Shown: piece by piece, positions 1 to 9,373 of the stretch
How positions within the stretch are numbered: the stretch's first letter is position 1
How the letters are laid out: each line of letters begins with the position of its first letter
NCBI RefSeq assembly: GCF_001298675.1
Contig: NZ_CYIG01000030.1
Location: 47,405-111,404, forward strand
Direction: 5' to 3'
Origin: Paenacidovorax caeni
GTDB taxonomy: Bacteria > Pseudomonadota > Gammaproteobacteria > Burkholderiales > Burkholderiaceae_C
Length of the DNA: 64,000 nt
The notes under the pieces: model-generated
Databases searched by the model: none
The model's input: only the letters and a program-made list of their open reading frames with translations
What the model was told of the DNA's origin: nothing
Translations under genes and position numbers: made by a program

Positions 1-716
1 GGTTTATTTATGCTTTGAAATTCCGGCCAGAAAGCTGTAGGGCAGTACCACGCCTGTACCTTACTTAATTCACCTATCTTCTGCAGCATGCGCTCTATTT
101 CATGCCTTTGCATCTCATCAAAAAGCTGAACCACCCAATCCTGATTCTGCGGATAGGCAAGAAATTTGGTAATCGCCTGTTTTATTTGCGCGGAAGTGCT
201 CGAGAGAAGGCGAAGTGCCAAAGCTTGACTTAGCACTGAAATGTACCGAACACAATAGAAGACGCCAAGAACCAGCAGACTCACCACTGCGATGGGCAAA
301 GCGATGAAAGACTGCAGGAAAAATTTAACAGCCGAAGCAAGATTATGAACTTGAACTGCGCGTCTCATTAGATGTTTCAAACAGGCAAGACTCAGCTCTT
401 TCGCACTCCCAGCGAGCCTCACAACCCACTCGGCTCTCCGCCCCCCCCGACCCCGGTAGGTTTTAAGTGCCTCAAAAATCCGCAACGCAAACGGCTTCCC
501 TTCCGGAGAAATAATGTCGAAAGCATGTAATGGGACTCGTTCGCTGCGAAACAACTCTATTAGCGCCTCTTTATTCCAACTCGGACAAACAATAGTGAAG
601 CGAATATCTGGAATTTCCTCACCCCCCTTGAGAAACATCGCCAAATACCGCCCCAACCCCTGGGAGCGCAAATCCACCAAGGGAGGAAATGCGAGAAAAA
701 TACCAAAGTGCTTCAT
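1..716 (-). CDS. Glycosyltransferase, GT4-like, N-terminal part (cut by window edge)
   Basis: The frame is open from an ATG at 714-716 to the window edge, giving 238 residues of a longer protein. It is not in the usual list of complete frames because its end lies outside. The N-terminus (MKHFGIFLAFPP, then LRSQGLGRYLAMFLKG at residues 17-32) resembles the donor-loop start of GT-B glycosyltransferases. A strongly hydrophobic stretch at about residues 133-157 suggests a membrane segment or hairpin inside the N-terminal half, as in some large O-antigen glycosyltransferases. The ATG overlaps the stop of the preceding glycosyltransferase gene (ATGA, 713-716), so it is the next gene of the O-antigen operon. 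The acceptor, linkage and full length cannot be told. Base composition is AT-rich compared with the rest of the window. Confidence 0.75.
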   Translation of the reverse strand, partial: MKHFGIFLAFPPLVDLRSQGLGRYLAMFLKGGEEIPDIRFTIVCPSWNKEALIELFRSERVPLHAFDIISPEGKPFALRIFEALKTYRGRGGRRAEWVVRLAGSAKELSLACLKHLMRRAVQVHNLASAVKFFLQSFIALPIAVVSLLVLGVFYCVRYISVLSQALALRLLSSTSAQIKQAITKFLAYPQNQDWVVQLFDEMQRHEIERMLQKIGELSKVQAWYCPTAFWPEFQSINK

Positions 717-3010
717 ATAATTTCGTGCAATTCCTGCCAATACGCTTTCGCATAATGATCTACACCATGCATACGCAATTCGGCTTCACCGGGAAGCATT
801 GCCCGGCGCATGTTAGCTTCCTGCTCCATATCCTTGAGTTTCCTAGCCATGTCTCTTGGTGAAGCGGGATCCATCCAAAGCATATTCAATCCGAACTCAG
901 CGTTCATTTCCCGCATTGCAGGGTAGTCACTGGAGAGCGCAGGCACGCCAGCAAACGCAGCCTCGACCACGCTGAAAGTTCCGTTATCGATACGTCCGGC
1001 ATGCCACAAAAACTCCGCCTCAGCCAAGACCTTCTTATACTGGCAATCGGGCAATTCCCCCAACCATTTCACACGCCTACGCAGTACTGCGCAACGCTTA
1101 AATATCTCAGCCAAGGCCTGAAGATGAGGCAGTCGGCTATCCAAAATTCCTTTTGTGTTGGCGCCTGTTATTTTGCAGTCCCACCGCCCATCCAGCTCTT
1201 CATAATATATTTCCAATGCTTGGACTGCATTCTTATGGTTTTTATGCGGTGCCGCATTGGTCGTCCAAAGAAAATAGTGACCACACGATTTTTTAACATC
1301 CAAAGAATCACGGAATACCGAGAATTCTGGAATTAGCATTGGGACCTTACGCAGCCGTCCAGGCTCCACTCCCGCATATTGAAGCGCATCCTGATGAGTA
1401 AATTCCGTAGTCACAAAAACTTTGTTTGCCGACCGCGCAGCAGCCAAAAAACTCTGCTCCTCATTACCGATAAAATGAGGGATATAGCGCTGCACATAAT
1501 CATAAACCATTAGTGCAATCGGTTTTATGGGCAATACAGGATAAGCCAGCCTATCACTTACAATCAAACAAGCATCGCAATCCGCCAATTGCTGCACCCC
1601 ATCATCAGGAATTATATAATTATCCGCAACTGGAATCCAATCCACGAACCCAGCATAATACATGGCGCGTCGAGCTTCAGGTTGAGACAATATTCTCCAT
1701 TTGAAGGGGCGCCGCATAACCCCTTCTGGCAGACCCGAGAAATCCTCATCCTGGTAAAGTGCGGAGTCATCTAGATGCATGAAAACAATATCCGCGGCGT
1801 CCTCTGCTTGGCGGCTACCAATATAAAGAGCCTTGACCAGTTCGAGTGCTCCCCTGAGAGAGCCTCCACGGTATTCCACGGGCAAGACAACCGCCACGCG
1901 TTTGCGTTTTTTTTGCCATTGAGAGCGGACAGCCTGTCCGGTACGCCAAGCTGCCAGTTCTGAATCAATACGTGCGAATCCATCACGCCAAGCTTGCTCG
2001 CAATTTTCCGGCTTCATGGATTCCAGGAGCACAGCTTGGCTTGATCGAATGCGGTCGATCAGCCGCCGATCATCCCCGAGAATTCGCTGGATCTTGTGAC
2101 GTGCCTCTGACACTGTTTTGCAACGGCCAGGTAAGTCCGCTCCGCCCATACGATCCAACATACCACCCGCCATGAAAACCAGGGGCATACCTGCACGAAT
2201 TGCCTCGAACGGATGATAGTGAATGTGATTAGGCTCACTGGAATGATAGAACATCACACGACTTTGAGCCATATTGTACGCATGCTGCTCATTCGTTACA
2301 TAACCCAGCACCTGAGGGTCATCGACCTTGATTGCCTGCGCCCCAGCTATGACATATTTAAACCCAGTGAAATTTCGGCAAAATTCATCATATATATTTT
2401 GATAATATATATTTGTACAAATATCCGGACACACAAAATAAATCTGCGGTTCACCCCCTTGCCATACATCACGAAGAGATGCATCACTCAAACCAAGCGG
2501 CAGAAAAATTCGTCTCGCCTTTAAATAATCCGAATCCGAGTCAGCCAAATGCGAATAGGCCTCGCCAAAATAAAATCTTTTCCCGATTTTTTTTATATGG
2601 CGTGTATTATTAAAAATTCTTGCCACTCGCCCATATGAAGACTCCTTTTCCACACCATAGGCTCGCAGAATGACTGCCCCACCGAAATAGCGCGCCGCAT
2701 TTTCCAGCAACTCTGGTCGGTGAAACATAAAAAAAACGACATCAAAATATTTATTCGCGATCCGCCATGCCTCTGCATCTGCTCCCAAATGCCACTCCGC
2801 TGCATTCAGAATTTTAAGATCAGCTACCGGGATATCAAGACTCTCATCCTCGGAAAAATCCACACTAGCACTGCGAAATCCCACCTCGTCTGGATATTTC
2901 TTCGGCGTAAATATTTGGTTGATCCCGATTTTTTTGAGCATCGGCACTTCAAATTTTCTAGCCGAAGAATGGTTCAACAACCACATAACACGCAAATTCA
3001 TCGCCATCAT
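713..3010 (-). CDS. Tandem two-domain glycosyltransferase (765 aa)
   Basis: Probably transfers two successive sugars, or one sugar with a paired helper domain, during O-antigen assembly in the cytoplasm. Two GT-B-like halves can be seen. The first (about 1-355) ends with a nucleotide-sugar-site-like segment HPFEAIRAGMPLVFMAGG around residues 266-283. After a basic linker (about 356-371) the second half (about 372-765) carries TTNAAPHKNHKN at 583-594 and the classical GT4 site GTFSVVEAAFAGVPALSSDY at 677-696. The start at 3010 gives an ATGA overlap with the acyltransferase stop; ATG codons at residues 2 and 4 are alternatives. The stop overlaps the next glycosyltransferase. Family assignment of the second half is firm; the first half is inferred from pattern only. 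Substrates are unknown, though perosamine is the obvious donor from the neighbouring genes. Confidence 0.8.
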   Translation of the reverse strand: MMAMNLRVMWLLNHSSARKFEVPMLKKIGINQIFTPKKYPDEVGFRSASVDFSEDESLDIPVADLKILNAAEWHLGADAEAWRIANKYFDVVFFMFHRPELLENAARYFGGAVILRAYGVEKESSYGRVARIFNNTRHIKKIGKRFYFGEAYSHLADSDSDYLKARRIFLPLGLSDASLRDVWQGGEPQIYFVCPDICTNIYYQNIYDEFCRNFTGFKYVIAGAQAIKVDDPQVLGYVTNEQHAYNMAQSRVMFYHSSEPNHIHYHPFEAIRAGMPLVFMAGGMLDRMGGADLPGRCKTVSEARHKIQRILGDDRRLIDRIRSSQAVLLESMKPENCEQAWRDGFARIDSELAAWRTGQAVRSQWQKKRKRVAVVLPVEYRGGSLRGALELVKALYIGSRQAEDAADIVFMHLDDSALYQDEDFSGLPEGVMRRPFKWRILSQPEARRAMYYAGFVDWIPVADNYIIPDDGVQQLADCDACLIVSDRLAYPVLPIKPIALMVYDYVQRYIPHFIGNEEQSFLAAARSANKVFVTTEFTHQDALQYAGVEPGRLRKVPMLIPEFSVFRDSLDVKKSCGHYFLWTTNAAPHKNHKNAVQALEIYYEELDGRWDCKITGANTKGILDSRLPHLQALAEIFKRCAVLRRRVKWLGELPDCQYKKVLAEAEFLWHAGRIDNGTFSVVEAAFAGVPALSSDYPAMREMNAEFGLNMLWMDPASPRDMARKLKDMEQEANMRRAMLPGEAELRMHGVDHYAKAYWQELHEII

Positions 3011-4137
3011 CCTCTTGAAAAATGAGCCGTTACTTTTCCTCCAATGCGCATAAATGGCAATTCCACATATCGATAACTTAGATATGCAAAAGGAATGGTT
3101 GCTATTGCCGCAACCATTCCATACATGAGTCCCCCATAAATTTGCCCTAACCCAGCGAAATACGACTCAAGAGACATTGTCCACCAAACAAACCAAAGCA
3201 CTGGAACGTTCCACAAATAATAACTATAACTAATCTTTCCGAAAAATTGAGATAACGGAATCTCAAGAAATCTGTGGACTGTCGTCTGCACTTCTGACCA
3301 ACGAATAAACCCGACGATAGCGGCAAGCAGTATGATTTGAGCAATAAAACCCATCAAGTCAGCCTCGAGAGGGGTAAAATGACGAACGATAAAGGCAAAA
3401 ATGACAAGCACCAGAATTTGCCAACCCTTCACCCCTGAAAATAACGCGCGAGACTCAGGCATTGCAACCAACATGCCAGCAAGGAAGACAAACACGCTGC
3501 CCCTCATATTCGGAAGGAAAAAAACAAGCTCCGGCCTTGATATTGCAACAATAGAAAGAGAGAATAACAAAACAACTGCCATCACCGAGTATTTTCGATA
3601 CAATAAGAAAAACAACAAGATGAATGGCGTCGCAAGTGCCTCAATCTGTATACTGGTAGTAGGTCCAAGCACCTTAATCTCAATCAAGAAGGCATTTAAA
3701 AGCGCATCTTTAAATTCAACCACAGGAAAGGACAGTCCCGCCCACCTCAAGACAGCAGAGGTTAGCCACACCGCCCCGATGCATACCATCATTCCAGGAA
3801 ACAAACGAAGAACACGGCGCGCCAAGAAAAGTAGGATCCGCATGACGCTCAAATCATTCTTCAAGAGAGACTGACATAGAACTGCGCCGCTTAATACATA
3901 AAAGAGCATGACAGCGGTTGTTCCATTGAAGAACATCAAAACAATCTTTAGCAGCAGATCGCCAGTTCCTATTTTGTCTATCGCCGGGGACAATATCCGA
4001 TCAACAGCCGTAGAGTCGATATGCAGTATCGCATGAAAAAAACACACTATTATGGCTGCATAACCTCGCAGGCCATCCAATGCCTTTATATGAGCACGGC
4101 GATAGTCTCCCTGGCTATCCACAGAGGGATTACTCAT
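3007..4137 (-). CDS. Acyltransferase family 3 membrane protein (OafA-like)
   Basis: A 376-residue polytopic inner-membrane protein of the acyltransferase-3 family, which moves acyl groups (often acetyl) onto surface polysaccharides. The diagnostic N-terminal motif is present: KALDGLRGYAA at about residues 18-28 followed by FFHAI with the conserved histidine at 35. Roughly ten hydrophobic segments follow. The gene lies between the ABC exporter ATPase and the tandem glycosyltransferase and overlaps both by ATGA, so it is translationally coupled in the O-antigen operon. O-acetylation of the glycan is the likely job; N-acylation of perosamine is less likely for this family, and no dedicated PerB-like N-acetyltransferase is seen in the window. 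Confidence 0.85.
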   Translation of the reverse strand: MSNPSVDSQGDYRRAHIKALDGLRGYAAIIVCFFHAILHIDSTAVDRILSPAIDKIGTGDLLLKIVLMFFNGTTAVMLFYVLSGAVLCQSLLKNDLSVMRILLFLARRVLRLFPGMMVCIGAVWLTSAVLRWAGLSFPVVEFKDALLNAFLIEIKVLGPTTSIQIEALATPFILLFFLLYRKYSVMAVVLLFSLSIVAISRPELVFFLPNMRGSVFVFLAGMLVAMPESRALFSGVKGWQILVLVIFAFIVRHFTPLEADLMGFIAQIILLAAIVGFIRWSEVQTTVHRFLEIPLSQFFGKISYSYYLWNVPVLWFVWWTMSLESYFAGLGQIYGGLMYGMVAAIATIPFAYLSYRYVELPFMRIGGKVTAHFSRG

Positions 4138-4895
4138 AAAACATCCTTCATCTCATTAACTTTCTTATACTCAATCAGCGCTTCATTGATAGATCCATCA
4201 AATACGATTTCTCCATGATGAAAAACGACCCCTCGAACGCATAGGCTCTTTAAGGCATTAAAATCGTGAGATGCCAGCACAAGTATTTCTGCTCTTTCGA
4301 TCAGACTAGCAATCCGCTGGCGGGCCTTCGTCATAAAGTTGGCATCCCCCGCACCAATCACTTCATCAAGAAGCAGAATATCGCCACCTACTGCAGTTGA
4401 TATAGCGAATGCCAGCCTGACCTGCATGCCTGCGGAATAGGTCTTGATGGGGTAGTCAATGAATTCACCCAGTCCGGCGAAATCAATGATCTCTGCCACC
4501 TTGGAACGCATGAAGGTAGGCGATAGACCAAGCAGAAGCCCGCGGTAAAGAATGTTTTCGCGCCCGGTAGCATCTGGCTCAAAGCCCATACTCAGGTCGA
4601 ACAGGGAGCGGATTTCCCCCTCTACCTGCACGTGGCCGCTGGATACGGGGTAAAGGCCTGCGACGGTTTTAAGAAACGTGCTCTTGCCAGCTCCGTTGTG
4701 CCCCAGAAGCCCTACGCGCTCACCGCCCTTGATTTCGAGCGTGATGTTCTTGAGCGCATGCACGTCCTGCACTGTGAAGCGTGGGGCTCCCCTGTGGAAG
4801 GCCCTGGAAAGCAGGGTCTTCAGCGATCGCTCTTTGTAAGCAACAGAGGCGTAGTGTAGATTCACGGATTGCAGACGGATGATGGGCTGCTTCAT
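4134..4895 (-). CDS. wzt: ABC transporter ATPase for polysaccharide export (Wzt/KpsT-like)
   Basis: ATPase subunit that powers export of a lipid-linked polysaccharide across the inner membrane with the permease encoded just upstream. From the chosen ATG at 4895 it has 253 residues: Walker A GLLGHNGAGKST at 63-73, the long inserted loop typical of this subfamily, signature YSAGMQ at 153-158, Walker B DILLLDE at 172-178 and the H-loop histidine at 210. A longer frame reaches 5003, but the 4895 start is chosen because it gives an ATGA overlap with the permease and matches the family N-terminus. The protein stops soon after the H-loop, so it lacks the C-terminal carbohydrate-binding domain found in Wzt proteins that recognise a modified glycan end. 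Export may thus not be gated by chain-end recognition. Confidence 0.9.
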   Translation of the reverse strand: MKQPIIRLQSVNLHYASVAYKERSLKTLLSRAFHRGAPRFTVQDVHALKNITLEIKGGERVGLLGHNGAGKSTFLKTVAGLYPVSSGHVQVEGEIRSLFDLSMGFEPDATGRENILYRGLLLGLSPTFMRSKVAEIIDFAGLGEFIDYPIKTYSAGMQVRLAFAISTAVGGDILLLDEVIGAGDANFMTKARQRIASLIERAEILVLASHDFNALKSLCVRGVVFHHGEIVFDGSINEALIEYKKVNEMKDVL

Positions 4896-5671
4896 AGGTA
4901 AAAGATAACCTTTCGTTCCGCCTCTCGGCCAACCATCCACGCCAGGAGAGCCATCACTACCGCACTCGCCAGAGTGAAGCTGTAATTTTCCAGCGTGGGC
5001 CATTGGCCATCAAGCAAGGGAGCACGGAATAACTGCAGCAAATGATAAATAGGGTTGTAGTCCACTAGTGCGTCCAACCCGCCCTGGCGAAACATCTTGA
5101 CTTCAAAATAAACTGGGGAAATGAACCACAGCGCCTGCATAACAAGACCTGTAGCATGGGGCACATCTCGGAACCGCACACCCACATAAGCCAGCAATGT
5201 CGAAAGTGGCCAGAGGATTAGCCACAACATCGGGAAAACGGAGAGTGCAGCCAACCAATGCCAGCCGATATGCTGCGGCAACACGATAGCCGCCCAGCCG
5301 AACAGTGCCACACTGGCCAACAATAAAACGATCAGGCTCGTTAATACGGTCCGCAACGTATATATGGCGAGAGGGTGTCTGTATTGCTTGATGTAAGCAT
5401 CCGCCTGCACGAAGGATAGTGATCCCCCAGTGACACAAGCAATGATGCATTCCCAAACGATGATACCGGACAAGATATAAGGTGCATATGCATGAATATC
5501 TGTCTTGAACATCTTGCTGAATACGAGTGCCAGCAACAACGTCATTCCAAGAGGCTGGATAATGGACCAGAGCATCCCGAAGAACGATCTGCGCCACCGG
5601 GAACGAAGATCAGAGCGTGCCAAGTGGCTCCAGAAGTAGCGAGCACGCCATATCCCTTTGAAATACTCCAT
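4892..5671 (-). CDS. wzm: ABC-2 type polysaccharide export permease (Wzm/KpsM-like)
   Basis: Inner-membrane channel subunit for O-antigen or capsule glycan, partner of the ATPase encoded immediately downstream. Taken from the ATG at 5669-5671 it has 259 residues, the normal length for the family. Visible marks are the cytoplasmic N-terminal region YFWSHLARSDLRSRWRRS followed by FGMLWSIIQPL (first membrane helix), about six membrane segments, and the late motif NPIYHLLQLFRAPLL. The chosen start overlaps the upstream stop as TAATG. A longer frame to 5713 would run into the propeller gene and lacks family similarity. Function is well supported by domain and context; the exact glycan is inferred from gmd and per. 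Confidence 0.9.
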   Translation of the reverse strand: MEYFKGIWRARYFWSHLARSDLRSRWRRSFFGMLWSIIQPLGMTLLLALVFSKMFKTDIHAYAPYILSGIIVWECIIACVTGGSLSFVQADAYIKQYRHPLAIYTLRTVLTSLIVLLLASVALFGWAAIVLPQHIGWHWLAALSVFPMLWLILWPLSTLLAYVGVRFRDVPHATGLVMQALWFISPVYFEVKMFRQGGLDALVDYNPIYHLLQLFRAPLLDGQWPTLENYSFTLASAVVMALLAWMVGREAERKVIFYL

Positions 5672-7128
5672 TACACGGCCATTTCCATTGGCCGGACGAT
5701 GCCTCCGGTCCATCGAATCCCTAAATTCCGATCACAACGCTCCAAATCCAGCATTTTGGCAGTCAGTGAGACGACCTCCATGCGATCAATTGATAAAAGC
5801 GCATTGTCTTTGCTGGTGACAAGCTGCATTGTTCCTTGCAGCGGTAAGTTGGGGACATGAATATCAGGGAGAGAAGCCCATGCTTGGCCATCGTGCTTCC
5901 AGATGGAAAGGATGCCATCCTTTCCATTTGATTGCAGCAACACAGCTGCCATATAGCAGTCACCACCCTCGCCACAGTATCCCAGGACAGCTGAAACATG
6001 AGCCCCTTCACAGTGTTCCAGTACATATGTGAATACCAATTCAGAGGCTTCCTTATTTTTTTTCACGAACAGGCACAGTTGATCCACAGAGACCTGTTTG
6101 GCACCATCATTCATGATGGAGGGCGAACCAAACACTGCTTTATAGTCATTCCACTCGCTCCGACTACGGGCGGCTGCATTTGCAGAGGAAAGGCGCGTAT
6201 CCGAAATTTCCTGACGCATATCCTTTGCCAGCAAAGATGAAAGCCCGGCAAATGGATGCCCATGATGGGCATCGTCGCCCTGGTCCAGTACGTGAACTTC
6301 GTTGACCGCTCCATAGGGGCCCAAGCAAAGGTAATCGACAGCCTGCCAGTTGCTCCTGTCCAGAATCCATAACCCACTGAGCGAACTGCGACGCAGATCC
6401 CGGCCTGTTTTCTGGCTTTCACCAACAATGACAAAATCTCCCGAAACTGCCAGTCCGCGTGTATACATCGCTACGCCAGATTCCCATAGCGGAGACTCCT
6501 CATCCAGATCAATCACGCTACCACTCTCTGAGTGACAACTGATGCGCTGGCCTTCATTGGTAATTAGAATGTTATGCAACCCTGTTTTTTTTCCCAGCTT
6601 CTGAACAGATAGCAAACTTAGATCAGGATAAGAAAAAATCGCAAGCTTTGCCCCATGTGAATGGCCATGGGCAATGACGAACAGCTGATCCTTATGCAGT
6701 AAAACCGAATTCAGATGGTCTCCCGTGACTTGCGCCAGGGACAGGCGATCCCAGCGTGCCGTGCCAACCCCTTCCTCCTGAAAACTATTCGGTTTCAGGA
6801 AATCGAATACGCTGATGACATTTCGCCCTGTATTGGTGCAGATGACACGACCATCTGGGGCACAAAGTATTTGATGCGGTGCCGACAAGAAAGGGCGGCT
6901 GGAGATGTCCCCCATCGATAGCCAGCCTCGTTCCGATTGCGCATACCCGTTAATATCCACCAAGTCCGCATTGTTCAATCCAGAATGCGAGAGTACAAGC
7001 TCCTTCTGGCCAGGAAACCAAGAGACTCCGTAATATTCCGGGCGCCCCTGCTCTAGGGGCTGAACCTGTCTGGATTGCAAATCAACCAGCAGGAGCCAAC
7101 CCGAGGTCGCGACAATTACATATCTCAT
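5671..7128 (-). CDS. Beta-propeller-like protein of unknown function in O-antigen operon
   Basis: A 485-residue protein with no signal peptide or membrane helix. It starts MRYVIVATSGWLLLVDLQSR and continues as repeated short beta-strand-like units, such as HQILCAPDGRVICTN, LHNILITNEGQRISCH, TRGLAVSGDFVIVGES and YGAVNEVHVLDQGDDAHHGHPF. This is the pattern of a WD40/NHL-type or DUF4915-type propeller. It overlaps both its neighbours (ATGA with per, TAATG with the permease), so its product is made in step with the exporter and perosamine synthase. I do not recognise a characterised homologue. Possible roles include a scaffold for sugar enzymes, a sugar-modifying enzyme built on a propeller, or a chain-length or regulatory factor. 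The fold call is inference from sequence pattern only. Confidence 0.6.
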   Translation of the reverse strand: MRYVIVATSGWLLLVDLQSRQVQPLEQGRPEYYGVSWFPGQKELVLSHSGLNNADLVDINGYAQSERGWLSMGDISSRPFLSAPHQILCAPDGRVICTNTGRNVISVFDFLKPNSFQEEGVGTARWDRLSLAQVTGDHLNSVLLHKDQLFVIAHGHSHGAKLAIFSYPDLSLLSVQKLGKKTGLHNILITNEGQRISCHSESGSVIDLDEESPLWESGVAMYTRGLAVSGDFVIVGESQKTGRDLRRSSLSGLWILDRSNWQAVDYLCLGPYGAVNEVHVLDQGDDAHHGHPFAGLSSLLAKDMRQEISDTRLSSANAAARSRSEWNDYKAVFGSPSIMNDGAKQVSVDQLCLFVKKNKEASELVFTYVLEHCEGAHVSAVLGYCGEGGDCYMAAVLLQSNGKDGILSIWKHDGQAWASLPDIHVPNLPLQGTMQLVTSKDNALLSIDRMEVVSLTAKMLDLERCDRNLGIRWTGGIVRPMEMAV

Positions 7129-8219
7129 AGGGATGGTTCATCGAAGAAAGAGCGAATGGCACCAGCGATTTGCTCCACATCACCCTGACTCAACGCTGGG
7201 TAGCTCGGCAGGTTGATGCCACGGGCCCCTAAAGATTCGGCAATAGGAAAGGATTGGGCCACAGCGCAGTGCGGCATGGTATGGGCGGGATGAAATACGG
7301 GGCGTGTTTCAATCGTCGCTTTTTTCAGATGGTCGCGCAACGGCTGCCGCACCATCGGGTCATTGACGGCGACGGAGCACATCCAGAACGAGTGGACGGT
7401 ATGGGGCAATTCGTCGTGCGTTTTCAACGGCAACCCATTCAGCGCCTCACGATACCATGCGGCAATCTGCCGTTTCTTTGCAATAATTTCATCGGCTTTT
7501 TCCAATTGGGCAAGACCGATGGCTGCACAGATGTTGGTCATGCGATAGTTGTATGCCACGGTATCGTGCCAGTATTCACGGCTCTGAGAAACACCCTGGT
7601 TCTTCAGATGAAAGGCTTTTTCGATCAACGCCTTTTCCTTCGCCACGACCATGCCGCCTTCGCCAGTCGTAATGGTTTTATTGCCGAAGAAGCTGAAAGT
7701 CGCAATGTCTCCGAAAGTACCCGCATGCTGCCCCTCGTAGCGGGAGCCAAAGGCTTCTGCACAGTCCTCAACCAGGAACAGGCGGTGCTCCTCGCATATT
7801 GACACCAATGCCGCCATATCGCAGGGCAACCCATAAAGGTGAACAGCCATGACGGCCTTGGTGCGCGGTGTGATCTTGCGCCTTACATCCTGAGGGTCAA
7901 TCTGCCACGACTGCTCCAGCGAATCAACGAACACAGGGGTAGCCCCCGTTTGGATGATGGTGTTGACCGAGGCAACGTAGGTTAGGGTGGGAACGATGAC
8001 TTCATCGCCAGGGCCGATACCGAGGGCCTCCAGCGCCAAATGGATAGCGACCGTTCCATTGCTAACCGTGGTGGCGTGATTCGCGCCAATATATTCTGAA
8101 AAGCCACGTTCGAAGCGACCGATGAACTCACCTTTGGAAGAAATCCAAGTGGAATCCAGACATTGGTTGACGTATTCTTTTTCGCGACCCAAGAAGAGGG
8201 GCTGGTATACCGGAATCAT
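7125..8219 (-). CDS. per: GDP-perosamine synthase-like aminotransferase (DegT/DnrJ/EryC1/StrS family)
   Basis: PLP-dependent sugar aminotransferase that would convert GDP-4-keto-6-deoxymannose to GDP-perosamine in the cytoplasm. The N-terminus MIPVYQPLF..LDSTWISSKG is characteristic of the RfbE/Per branch. Other family marks are SNGTVAIHLAL (53-63), EDCAEAFGSRY (151-161) and the PLP-binding lysine K181 in FGNKTITTGEGG. The lysine excludes the His-type 3-dehydratases (ColD) that use the same substrate. Length (364 aa) is normal. It follows gmd by 9 bp and overlaps the propeller gene, placing the two steps of perosamine synthesis side by side. The substrate call depends on the adjacent gmd and manC; a related 4-aminosugar product cannot be excluded. 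Confidence 0.85.
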   Translation of the reverse strand: MIPVYQPLFLGREKEYVNQCLDSTWISSKGEFIGRFERGFSEYIGANHATTVSNGTVAIHLALEALGIGPGDEVIVPTLTYVASVNTIIQTGATPVFVDSLEQSWQIDPQDVRRKITPRTKAVMAVHLYGLPCDMAALVSICEEHRLFLVEDCAEAFGSRYEGQHAGTFGDIATFSFFGNKTITTGEGGMVVAKEKALIEKAFHLKNQGVSQSREYWHDTVAYNYRMTNICAAIGLAQLEKADEIIAKKRQIAAWYREALNGLPLKTHDELPHTVHSFWMCSVAVNDPMVRQPLRDHLKKATIETRPVFHPAHTMPHCAVAQSFPIAESLGARGINLPSYPALSQGDVEQIAGAIRSFFDEPSL

Positions 8220-8228
8220 GCAGCACCC

Positions 8229-9329
8229 TCATTCGTGATAGTTGAAGTATTTGAAGCCGTGCTGCTTCACCAGTTCGTCGCGCTGAGCCTCCCTCATGTC
8301 TTCGCGCATCATCTCGGCTACCAGTTCCTGAAAGGTGGTTTTCGGCACCCACCCAAGCTTCTCCTTCGCCTTGGTGGCATCACCCAGCAGGGTTTCTACC
8401 TCAGCAGGACGGAAGTAGCGGGGATCTACCGCAACGATACATTTACCAGATGCACTGTCGTAGCCCTTTTCCTCAGCATCCGTGCCTTCCCATCGGATTT
8501 GAATACCAATCTCCTTGGCTGCCAGTTCGACAAACTCACGCACGGAGTGCTGCTGCCCGGTAGCAATGACGAAGTCTTCCGGCGTGTCTTGCTGCAGCAT
8601 GAGCCATTGCATTTCCACGTAGTCCCGGGCATGCCCCCAATCGCGCAAGGCATTCATGTTCCCAAGATACAGGCACTCTTGCAGCCCCAGCTTGATGCGA
8701 GCAAGTGCCCTGGTGATTTTCCGGGTCACGAAGGTTTCGCCACGGATCGGGGATTCATGGTTGAAAAGAATACCGTTGCACGCATAGATACCATAGGATT
8801 CGCGGTAATTAATGGTGATCCAATAGGCATACATCTTCGCCACGGCATAGGGGGACCGAGGGTAGAAAGGAGTGCTTTCCTTCTGAGGTATCTCCTGCAC
8901 CAAGCCATACAATTCGGAGGTCGATGCTTGATAGAACTTTGCTGTTCTTTCAATGCCTGCAATGCGCATGGCTTCAAGAATACGCAAGGCACCCAGAGCA
9001 TCCGAATTGGCGGTGTATTCTGGCTCTTCAAAAGAAACGGCCACATGGCTCTGTGCCGCCAGATTATAAATCTCATGCGGCCGCACCTGCTGAATGATGC
9101 GAATCAGACTGGATGAGTCGGTTAAATCCCCATAATGCAGCGTCAGGTCATAGCCCTTCTTGTGAGGGTCATGATACAAATGATCAATGCGATCCGTATT
9201 GAAAAGCGATGCACGACGCCGAATGCCATGCACCTGATAGCCTTTAGCCAACAGAAATTCAGCCAAATATGCCCCATCTTGCCCAGTGATACCTGTAATC
9301 AACGCGATTTTTTTGCTCATTTTCTGCAT
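8229..9329 (-). CDS. gmd: GDP-mannose 4,6-dehydratase
   Basis: Converts GDP-D-mannose to GDP-4-keto-6-deoxy-D-mannose, the precursor of GDP-perosamine, GDP-rhamnose and GDP-fucose. It is a short-chain dehydrogenase of the extended class. Visible are the NADP-binding motif TGITGQDG (residues 12-19), the RRRAS loop at 38-41, the catalytic STSELYG (136-142) and the YxxxK pair Y161/K165 in [12 protein letters not shown]. Length (366 aa) is normal. An ATG at 9318-9320 ([10 protein letters not shown]) is an equally possible start; neither has a good Shine-Dalgarno. No fucose synthase or GDP-rhamnose reductase is next to it, while the DegT aminotransferase is, so the product most likely flows to perosamine. 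Confidence 0.95.
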   Translation of the reverse strand: MQKMSKKIALITGITGQDGAYLAEFLLAKGYQVHGIRRRASLFNTDRIDHLYHDPHKKGYDLTLHYGDLTDSSSLIRIIQQVRPHEIYNLAAQSHVAVSFEEPEYTANSDALGALRILEAMRIAGIERTAKFYQASTSELYGLVQEIPQKESTPFYPRSPYAVAKMYAYWITINYRESYGIYACNGILFNHESPIRGETFVTRKITRALARIKLGLQECLYLGNMNALRDWGHARDYVEMQWLMLQQDTPEDFVIATGQQHSVREFVELAAKEIGIQIRWEGTDAEEKGYDSASGKCIVAVDPRYFRPAEVETLLGDATKAKEKLGWVPKTTFQELVAEMMREDMREAQRDELVKQHGFKYFNYHE

Positions 9330-9373
9330 TTAGAATTGAAATTTATAGAAACATGGGAACCCAGCGCAGACGT

